The notes below the pieces were generated by a model that was not told where the DNA came from, ran no database searches, and saw nothing but the letters and a program-made list of their open reading frames with translations. Source: JACQHJ01 sp038063075 (GTDB lineage: Bacteria > Patescibacteriota > Microgenomatia > Levybacterales > UBA12049). Taken from it: DNA of 7,053 bases. Where the stretch lies: positions 1 through 7,053 of the forward strand of contig JBBTVW010000015.1 in NCBI GenBank assembly GCA_038063075.1, given 5' to 3'. Positions 1-5,181 of this stretch are shown one piece after another. Within the stretch, counting starts at the first letter, position 1. Every line of letters begins with the position of its first letter. A program made the position numbers and the translations under genes.

Positions 1-1
1 T

Positions 2-1333
2 TTACCGTATATTCCAAGTAGGTTTGAAGAAGGATATGGGTTATCTATTAAGAGTATAGATAATTTATTAAAAGAACAAAAAGAGATTGATTTAATAATT
101 ACTGTTGATAATGGCATTGTTGCAAATGATGCTGTTGATTATGCAACTTCTAAAGGCATTGATGTAATTATTACTGATCATCATGTTTCCTCAGACATTA
201 AACCAAAAGCTTTTTCTATAGTTCATACAACACTTCTTTGCGGAACAGGCGTTGCATACCTTCTTTCTAAGAGCTTTAAGAAAAAAGATTATGATAATCA
301 TCTTGAGTTAGTAGTTCTTGCAACAATTGCAGATTTAGTTCCCCTAACCAATGCAAATAGAGTATTAGCTCACTTTGGCTTAGAAGCTCTTAGGAAAACA
401 AAAAGAGTAGGATTGCTTGCTTTGTTTAGTAGTGCAGGAATTGATAGAGAAGAGGTTGATATTTACGAAATTGGTCATGTTATTGCCCCAAGGTTAAATG
501 CTATGGGAAGACTTGAAAGCGCAATGGATTCACTTAGGCTAATTTGTACAACTAGTAGTAAGAGGGCTTCCACCTTAGCTAAGGCCTTATCAGATACAAA
601 TCTTGAAAGACAGCAGTTTACGGTAAAAGCACTAATGCATGCAAAAGATAAAGCTAAGGGAAAACTAGTTAATAATCTTTTATTTATTGTCGATGAGTCT
701 TATCAACAAGGTGTAATCGGTCTTGTTGCAGGACGATTAGTTGAAGAGTTTTACCTTCCTTCAATAGTTATTTCAAAAGGAAAAACTTATAGCAAGGCTT
801 CAGTTAGGTCTGTTAAAGGATTTAATATTATTGAATTTTTAAGACAGGCTTCAGATTTATTAGTTGATGTTGGAGGGCATCCAATGGCTGCTGGTTTTAC
901 TGTTGAAACAAAAAAGTTAGATCAATTAGAAGAAAAGCTTTATAAGCTTTCAGCTAAGCTATTAAAAAAAGATCATTTAGAAAGAATATTAAATATTGAT
1001 TTAGAAATTCCAAGTAGTTTTATTAGTTTTAAAAATTATGAATTAATCTCAAAATTAAAACCATTTGGGATGGCAAATCCTGAGCCAACTTTTGTTACCA
1101 AAGGATTAAAGGTCGAGGGATTAAAGGTTATTGGAAAAGATGGAAAGCATCTTAAATTAAATTTAAAGCCAAATGATTCAAGTTTTTGGATAGATGCGAT
1201 TGCATTTGGAATGGGTGAATTAAATCAAATTAAAATAGGTGATGAAATAAAAGTAGCTTATACACTTGATCTAAATGAGTGGAATGGGAATAAGAAATTG
1301 CAATTAAAGATTAAAGATATAAAAAAGAATTAA
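2..1333 (+). CDS. recJ: Single-stranded-DNA-specific 5'-3' exonuclease RecJ (5' end outside window)
   Basis: RecJ is a metal-dependent DHH-family nuclease that degrades single-stranded DNA 5' to 3' in recombination and mismatch or base-excision repair. The frame is open from base 2, giving 443 visible residues; about 100-130 N-terminal residues, including the first Asp motif (DxDG type), should lie upstream. Visible in order: PSRFEEGYGL (residues 5-14), the VDNG metal motif (35-38), TDHH (58-61), the IADLVPL Asp motif (109-115), then the DHHA1 part with APRLNAMGRL, GVIGLVAGRL and GGHPMAAGF, and a C-terminal OB-like domain containing PFGMANPEP. All are standard RecJ signatures, so the assignment is firm. 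An internal ATG at 413 is not the start, because the DHH motif lies before it. The stop (TAA, 1331-1333) overlaps the stop of the convergent gene, sharing TTAA at 1330-1333. Confidence 0.96.
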   Translation, partial: LPYIPSRFEEGYGLSIKSIDNLLKEQKEIDLIITVDNGIVANDAVDYATSKGIDVIITDHHVSSDIKPKAFSIVHTTLLCGTGVAYLLSKSFKKKDYDNHLELVVLATIADLVPLTNANRVLAHFGLEALRKTKRVGLLALFSSAGIDREEVDIYEIGHVIAPRLNAMGRLESAMDSLRLICTTSSKRASTLAKALSDTNLERQQFTVKALMHAKDKAKGKLVNNLLFIVDESYQQGVIGLVAGRLVEEFYLPSIVISKGKTYSKASVRSVKGFNIIEFLRQASDLLVDVGGHPMAAGFTVETKKLDQLEEKLYKLSAKLLKKDHLERILNIDLEIPSSFISFKNYELISKLKPFGMANPEPTFVTKGLKVEGLKVIGKDGKHLKLNLKPNDSSFWIDAIAFGMGELNQIKIGDEIKVAYTLDLNEWNGNKKLQLKIKDIKKN

Positions 1334-1346
1334 TGATTTTTTCTAT
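1317..1346. terminator. Possible weak bidirectional terminator at the recJ / 151-aa gene junction
   Basis: An A6 run (1321-1326) and a T6 run (1337-1342) flank the shared stop codons and can pair around a 10-nt loop. The stem extends by three A:T pairs (1317-1319 with 1344-1346) after one mismatch. Each strand therefore carries a hairpin ending in U residues just past its own stop codon, which suits bidirectional termination. The stem is entirely A:T and would be weak, and such runs are common by chance in DNA this AT-rich, so confidence is low. Confidence 0.25.
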
Positions 1347-1785
1347 AAACTGTTTGATAAGTAGGTAAAGCTGTTTCTGTTGCGGTAGCTAATTCTACAC
1401 GCCTATTAAAATTTAAGCCTCTTGCAGCTTTTGTGATTATTTGTTCAGCTTTGGCTGCATGAATTGGCCTCCTTAATTCTGCAGCAATACACAATGCATG
1501 CGTTAAGCTATTTGTTTTAATTACAGCAGTGTTTCCCAATTCATCTGTTTTAATCCTAACTGGTGCTGGTAGTTCGCTTTGATACGGATCACTAATAATT
1601 ATAGGTGTTTTAATATTAAGATAAAGGTCACATTTTTGTGAATTAATATCTAATATATCAATTTGTGGAACAATACTTTCTTTAGTTATCATATTTTGCA
1701 ATAAAAAACTTCCTTTTTGGAGCGCACTAAATTGGCCTCCAATACGGAAGTTACTTAATATTAAGTCTGGAACAAAATAATTCAA
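1330..1785 (-). CDS. Conserved-looking hypothetical protein, 151 aa, TTG start
   Basis: I do not recognise this protein. It has no obvious signal peptide, membrane segment or metal-binding motif. The N-terminal two thirds look beta-rich (hydrophobic/polar alternation, with segments such as TPIIISDPYQSELPAPVRI), and the last 55 residues look helical and basic (AELRRPIHAAKAEQIITKAA, then an Arg-rich stretch ending YRKNH). A small cytoplasmic protein, possibly nucleic-acid-binding, is only a guess. The sole in-frame start after an upstream TGA is TTG at 1785. A better-looking ATG at 1792 lies 7 bases upstream but is in another frame, separated by a run of five T. It is divergent from aspS across an 82-bp gap and convergent with recJ, overlapping it by 4 bases. 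The open frame, filling the space between two solid genes with a promoter upstream, supports a real gene. Confidence 0.7.
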   Translation of the reverse strand: MNYFVPDLILSNFRIGGQFSALQKGSFLLQNMITKESIVPQIDILDINSQKCDLYLNIKTPIIISDPYQSELPAPVRIKTDELGNTAVIKTNSLTHALCIAAELRRPIHAAKAEQIITKAARGLNFNRRVELATATETALPTYQTVYRKNH

Positions 1786-1806
1786 AAATCATACTCACAA
1801 GGTCAA

Positions 1807-1835
1807 ATCCTATCACTATACCTATACCTTGTCAA
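1807..1835 (-). promoter_or_regulatory. Candidate sigma70-type promoter of the 151-aa gene
   Basis: On the minus strand a perfect TTGACA (-35, plus positions 1830-1835) is followed after 17 bases by TAGGAT (-10, 1807-1812; 4 of 6 matches to TATAAT). Transcription would start near 1800, leaving a leader of about 15 bases before the TTG at 1785, with no convincing Shine-Dalgarno. A second arrangement, TTGACG (1843-1848) with TATAGG (1821-1826) at 16-bp spacing, is also possible. The TTGACA sits in the palindrome at 1827-1837 and overlaps the aspS -35. Confidence 0.5.
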
Positions 1836-1837
1836 GG
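1827..1837. repeat. 11-bp palindrome at the divergent promoter centre
   Basis: CCTTGTCAAGG is a perfect 5-bp inverted repeat around one central base. It supplies overlapping -35 elements to both strands: TTGTCA for aspS and TTGACA for the leftward gene. GTCAAG recurs directly at 1844-1849, 13 bases downstream. It could simply be two -35 boxes superimposed, or also an operator for a dimeric regulator; the sequence alone cannot separate these. Confidence 0.5.
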
Positions 1838-1858
1838 ACACTCGTCAAGTGGTATCAT
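1829..1858 (+). promoter_or_regulatory. Candidate sigma70-type promoter of aspS, giving a near-leaderless mRNA
   Basis: TTGTCA (1829-1834, 5 of 6 matches to TTGACA) is followed after 18 bases by TATCAT (1853-1858, 5 of 6 matches to TATAAT). A start site about 7 bases past the -10 falls at 1865-1866, just before the ATG at 1868. The transcript would carry almost no 5' leader, and AGAGG (1861-1865) would not be transcribed intact as a ribosome binding site. This also argues against the upstream in-frame TTG at 1829, which lies inside the -35. Confidence 0.55.
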
Positions 1859-1867
1859 TTAGAGGTT

Positions 1868-3217
1868 ATGGAACAAAGAATTTTAGCCTCAAATGCTAAA
1901 GATCATGTGGGTAAAAACATCTTAATTCAAGGCTGGGTTAGGATCAGAAGAGACCATGGGAAGCTAATATTTTTAGATATTAGAGATAGAAGCGGTATTA
2001 TTCAAGTTGTTATTAACCCAAGAGTATCAGAAGAAGCATATAAAAGTGCTCAAGAATTAAAGCCTGAGTACGTAGTTGGTATAGAAGGAAAGGTTAACGA
2101 GAGACCAGGTGGAGCTACAAATAAAGACTTAGATAGTGGTAGTGTTGAGCTTGAAGCAACAAGTATTAAAGTAATTGCTAAAGCTGAAACTTTGCCTTTT
2201 GATATGGGTGGAGATGAGCTAAATCTTGAGCTTCCAACTCTCCTTGATCATAGAGCCTTAACCTTAAGACATCCTAAAATCCAAGCTATATTTAAAGTTC
2301 AAGCTGTAATTATAGATTCATTTAGAGAATACCTAAAAAGCCAAGAGTTTATGGAATTCCAGGCACCTTCAATTGCTCCTGCAGTTGCAGAAGGTGGAGC
2401 AGAAGTATTTGAAGTTAACTATTTCAATAAGAAAGCTTATCTTTCTCAATCCCCACAACTATATAAGCAGATCGTAATGTCTTCATTTGAGCGTGTTTTT
2501 AGCGTAAATAAGATTTTTAGAGCTGAACCAAGTGTAACCACAAGGCATTTAGCAGAAGTAGTTTCTTTGGATGCTGAAATGGGCTTTATTGATTCCTGGG
2601 AAGATGTAAAAGATATGGCTGAAAATGTTGTTAAATTTATTTTAAAAGAAGTTGAGAAAAAGTGTGAGAAAGAACTAAAAAGGTTTAGCTCAACTCTTCC
2701 AGTAATGATTGATAAAACTCCAACATATTCCTTAAGAGAAGTACAGGAAATGATATTTAAAAATTCAGGCAGAGATGTGAGGGGATCAAAAGACTTAAAT
2801 CCTGAAGATGAAAGAGAAATTTGTTCAATTGTAAAAGAGGAAACAGGTTCAGATTTTGTCTTTGTTTATGGATATCCTACAAAGAATAAACCTTTTTATG
2901 TTTATCCAAGTAAAGAAGAGCCAGAATACAACGAAGGAATGGATTTGCTTTGCAGGGGACTTGAATGGCTATCTGGAGGAAGAAGAATAAATGATTTCGA
3001 ACAATTAATGAGACATGTTAAAGAATGGAAAATGGATCCAAAAAAAATCAGTATGTTTTTAGAAGCTTTTCGTTATGGAGTTCCACCTGAAGGAGGCTTT
3101 GCTTTTGGAGCCGAAAGAATGACGATGCAAATTCTAGAGCTTTCCAATATTCGTGAAGCTACGATGTTCCCACGAGATATGGAAAGAGTTGATGAAAAGT
3201 TTTCTTCTGCAAAATAA
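1868..3217 (+). CDS. aspS: Aspartyl-tRNA synthetase, archaeal-size, probably non-discriminating (Asp/Asn)
   Basis: A class II synthetase that attaches Asp to tRNA in the cytoplasm. At 449 aa it is the short form without the GAD insertion found in typical ~590-aa bacterial AspRS. An N-terminal OB-fold anticodon-binding domain (about residues 1-105, with GWVRIRRDHG at 22-31) precedes the catalytic core. Core motifs are EGGAEVF (175-181), SPQLYKQ (195-201), motif 2 as FRAEPSVTTRHLAE (217-230) and motif 3 as FGAERMTMQIL (413-423). His30 in RDH and Gly in RPGG (79-82) match what is known of non-discriminating enzymes, which also charge tRNA(Asn); this needs a GatCAB amidotransferase, not in the window. 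ATG 1868 is chosen because the homology begins there and because the in-frame TTG at 1829 lies in the promoter. The 3' end overlaps the next gene by 26 bases, suggesting an operon. Confidence 0.94.
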   Translation: MEQRILASNAKDHVGKNILIQGWVRIRRDHGKLIFLDIRDRSGIIQVVINPRVSEEAYKSAQELKPEYVVGIEGKVNERPGGATNKDLDSGSVELEATSIKVIAKAETLPFDMGGDELNLELPTLLDHRALTLRHPKIQAIFKVQAVIIDSFREYLKSQEFMEFQAPSIAPAVAEGGAEVFEVNYFNKKAYLSQSPQLYKQIVMSSFERVFSVNKIFRAEPSVTTRHLAEVVSLDAEMGFIDSWEDVKDMAENVVKFILKEVEKKCEKELKRFSSTLPVMIDKTPTYSLREVQEMIFKNSGRDVRGSKDLNPEDEREICSIVKEETGSDFVFVYGYPTKNKPFYVYPSKEEPEYNEGMDLLCRGLEWLSGGRRINDFEQLMRHVKEWKMDPKKISMFLEAFRYGVPPEGGFAFGAERMTMQILELSNIREATMFPRDMERVDEKFSSAK

Positions 3218-4127
3218 AAGCTTAAAAAGAGTTTATTTTCTTCTGCCTGTTTTATTGTTTACAGGATTTCTAATCATTTTTATAGTAAATATACTTCTTA
3301 CGATTTGGATTCAAGAAAATAAAATATTAACTTCCCCTATTAATTTATCAAAAAGCTTTGAGTACCCTGTTATAAAATCTCAGTTTATTCCAAAAATTAG
3401 TGCAACAGGAGCAATTATTATGGATGCAGATTCAAAGGTAGTTTTATATTCAAAAAACCCAGATATTAGATTTTCTCCTGCTTCTACAACAAAACTTATG
3501 ACCGCTTTAGTTGCCCTAGATTTGTTTAATAAAGAAGATGTATTAACTGTAAATATTGCAAGTAGAGAGGGTTCAATAATTGGCTTAGTTTCAGGTGAGA
3601 CATTAACACTTGAAAGTTTAATTTATGCAATGCTTTTGCCATCTGCAAATGACGCAGCTTATGCCATTGCTCAAAATCACCCAGAGGGTTATGAGGCATT
3701 TATTAATCAAATGAATCAAAAAGCCAAAGATTTAAAACTACAAAGCACTCATTTTGGAGATCCAGCAGGACTTATGGATAGTCAAAACTATACAACACCA
3801 TTTGATCTTGCAAGGCTTGCTTCTTTTGCTGTTTCAAATCAATTAATAAAAGAGGTTGTAGCTACAAAACAAAGAGTTATTACCGATACTACTGGAACTT
3901 ATGTTTATAACATTAAAAACCTTAATGAATTATTAGGAGTAAATGGAGTAAATGGAGTAAAAACAGGTTATACAGAAGAAGCTGGTCAAGTTTTAGTTAC
4001 TTCAAAGGTAGAAAAAGGAAAAACTATTATTATTGTAATTATGGGAAGCGAGAATAGATTTTTAGATACAGAGAAGCTTTTAGATTTAGTTCACAATAAT
4101 CTTAGTTTCCTATCCATTCATCCGTAA
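3192..4127 (+). CDS. Membrane-anchored D-alanyl-D-alanine carboxypeptidase (peptidase S11, DacA/DacF-like)
   Basis: A penicillin-binding serine peptidase that removes the terminal D-Ala from peptidoglycan stem peptides outside the membrane. With the ATG at 3192 it has 311 aa: a short basic N-terminus, one hydrophobic segment (about 14-40) acting as anchor or uncleaved signal, then the catalytic domain. The three active-site motifs are present: STTK (98-101, nucleophile Ser98), SAN (151-153) and KTG (257-259) in VKTGYTEEAGQ. The protein ends soon after the catalytic domain, so the C-terminal beta domain and amphipathic helix of PBP5 are missing. GTG 3153 is also in frame, but it would place 13 polar residues before the anchor and deepen the aspS overlap. 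ATG 3192 overlaps aspS by 26 bases, so expression probably depends on the aspS transcript and possibly translational coupling. The 3' end overlaps the convergent gene by 26 bases. Confidence 0.92.
   Translation: MKSFLLQNKSLKRVYFLLPVLLFTGFLIIFIVNILLTIWIQENKILTSPINLSKSFEYPVIKSQFIPKISATGAIIMDADSKVVLYSKNPDIRFSPASTTKLMTALVALDLFNKEDVLTVNIASREGSIIGLVSGETLTLESLIYAMLLPSANDAAYAIAQNHPEGYEAFINQMNQKAKDLKLQSTHFGDPAGLMDSQNYTTPFDLARLASFAVSNQLIKEVVATKQRVITDTTGTYVYNIKNLNELLGVNGVNGVKTGYTEEAGQVLVTSKVEKGKTIIIVIMGSENRFLDTEKLLDLVHNNLSFLSIHP
3936..3961 (+). repeat. Nine-base tandem repeat, nearly three copies, inside the carboxypeptidase gene
   Basis: GGAGTAAAT occurs twice in tandem (3936-3944, 3945-3953), followed by GGAGTAAA (3954-3961). 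In frame it encodes GVNGVNGVK, running directly into the catalytic KTG motif. Family members usually have a single GVxGxKTG or similar approach here, so one unit looks like a slippage duplication. The frame is kept. Confidence 0.8.
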
Positions 4128-5142
4128 CTGCGCTTACATAAGCATAGAAGCCATCATCACCAGTAAAGACAATTATTGGATAAACAAAGTTTCTCTCCTC
4201 TTTAGAAATATAGTAGCCAAGGAATGCGTCATTAATGACAATTTCTTTATTTGTACCAAAATATGAGGCTATATATGCCTTATTTTCTTTTAATTCTTTG
4301 AAAGCTTGGTCAACTGTTTTTAATGGATAGGTAGAAAAATCAGTTGCAATTTGTTGATTGGTATAGCTTACTCCAACAATTTCTCCCTCAGATGCAATTA
4401 AGACGTTAACGTTTGCCTGTGTTGGTATTTCGTTATAGATTGGAAGATCATCTAGATAAGTTTTAAAGAAATTAACCTCAACTAGCTTTGTATTAGATAA
4501 ACTTGTTGCTTGTTCAAAAGTTCCATCGCTTTTAATATTAAACATATTAACTAATGGCGTTTCAAAATCTAAATCAGTAGAGGTATAGCCTAGGCTTGAT
4601 AGAAAACTAGTGGCTTGTTTAATTGCATTTTGTTCATCAGGTATATTTCTGCCAGATACTGCACTTATATTTTGTAGATAATTACTTGTAACTTCAAAAT
4701 CAAAAGTTTCAATATTGATTCTTATTGTTTTAGGCAGATCTCCATTCGTACTCCAATCATAAATAGTATCTGAAACTTTAAAGGGACCATTGTCAAATCT
4801 TGCTGACTTTACTTTTTCCTTTGCTTTATCTAGGGCAAGTAGATCGGGTATTGGATAAACAAGAGGATAAACTTTAGCTTGAGTAGTAATTACTGGTAAT
4901 AATCCTGATAGGGTTTCAATCTTATATTTAAACTCATCAGTTACTTTATTTGTGGGGAAAACTGGTCCTGGTAATTTGCCATATAAAACAGTAGCCGCTG
5001 GAAGCGGAGTTGGATAGAGCATTTCTTTAATGATAAGTCCAATTCTAAAAATGGTAAATAAAAGGGAAATAATGATTAATACAATAATGCCCCACTTTAA
5101 GATTGATTTAACTTCCTGGCTAGCATTTGTTAAGGTGAACAT
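4102..5142 (-). CDS. One-pass membrane protein with large extracytoplasmic domain, unknown function
   Basis: The 346-aa product has a short cytoplasmic N-terminus, one transmembrane segment (about 17-38, WGIIVLIIISLLFTIF onward), a Pro-rich linker (YPTPLP, then GKLPGPVFP at 55-63) and about 280 residues predicted outside. The architecture recalls uncharacterised proteins I associate with CPR genomes, a recollection rather than a search result. The last third (AFKELKENKAYI, then LGYYISKEERNFVYPIIVFT, then FYAYVSAV) resembles PepSY/YycI-like extracytoplasmic modules, which are regulatory or inhibitory in some families; this is weak inference. No catalytic motif is visible. The frame extends upstream to 5226, with another ATG at 5181, but ATG 5142 is preferred: it sits 6 bases after a good -10, and the longer forms would run through the promoter or into gltX. 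It is divergent from gltX and overlaps the carboxypeptidase 3' end by 26 bases. Confidence 0.85.
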   Translation of the reverse strand: MFTLTNASQEVKSILKWGIIVLIIISLLFTIFRIGLIIKEMLYPTPLPAATVLYGKLPGPVFPTNKVTDEFKYKIETLSGLLPVITTQAKVYPLVYPIPDLLALDKAKEKVKSARFDNGPFKVSDTIYDWSTNGDLPKTIRINIETFDFEVTSNYLQNISAVSGRNIPDEQNAIKQATSFLSSLGYTSTDLDFETPLVNMFNIKSDGTFEQATSLSNTKLVEVNFFKTYLDDLPIYNEIPTQANVNVLIASEGEIVGVSYTNQQIATDFSTYPLKTVDQAFKELKENKAYIASYFGTNKEIVINDAFLGYYISKEERNFVYPIIVFTGDDGFYAYVSAVTDEWIGN

Positions 5143-5145
5143 ATA

Positions 5146-5174
5146 TTGAGTATAAGGAAACTTTGAGATACAAT
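5146..5174 (+). promoter_or_regulatory. Candidate sigma70-type promoter of gltX, leaderless
   Basis: TTGAGT (-35, 5146-5151) is separated by 17 bases from TACAAT (-10, 5169-5174; 5 of 6 matches to TATAAT). The gltX ATG at 5182 begins 8 bases past the -10, where transcription is expected to start, so the mRNA would have no leader. No Shine-Dalgarno is visible before the ATG (the preceding bases are CAAGCAT), which fits leaderless initiation. Confidence 0.62.
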
Positions 5175-5177
5175 CAA
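5149..5177 (-). promoter_or_regulatory. Candidate sigma70-type promoter of the 346-aa membrane protein gene, leaderless
   Basis: On the minus strand TTGATT (-35, plus positions 5172-5177) is followed after exactly 17 bases by TATACT (-10, 5149-5154). The ATG at 5142 begins 7 bases past the -10, the expected transcription start. No Shine-Dalgarno precedes it (CAATAT). This promoter interlocks with that of gltX: each -10 overlaps the -35 of the other strand. Confidence 0.62.
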
Positions 5178-5181
5178 GCAT

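Noticed and set aside
1839..1851. CACT-N5-AGTG inverted repeat, recalling the CIRCE (HrcA) or HAIR (HspR) heat-shock operators
   Set aside because: The arms are only 4 bp and the spacing and flanks do not match CIRCE (TTAGCACTC-N9-GAGTGCTAA) or HAIR; chance is a sufficient explanation.
1829..1867. Upstream TTG start for aspS adding 13 residues
   Set aside because: The TTG lies in the candidate -35 box, the extra residues have no family counterpart, and ATG 1868 sits where the AspRS homology begins.
4132..4143. GCTTA-CA-TAAGC hairpin near the convergent junction, considered as a terminator
   Set aside because: It has a 5-bp stem with a 2-base loop and no following T-tract on either strand, and it lies inside the coding sequence of the minus-strand gene.
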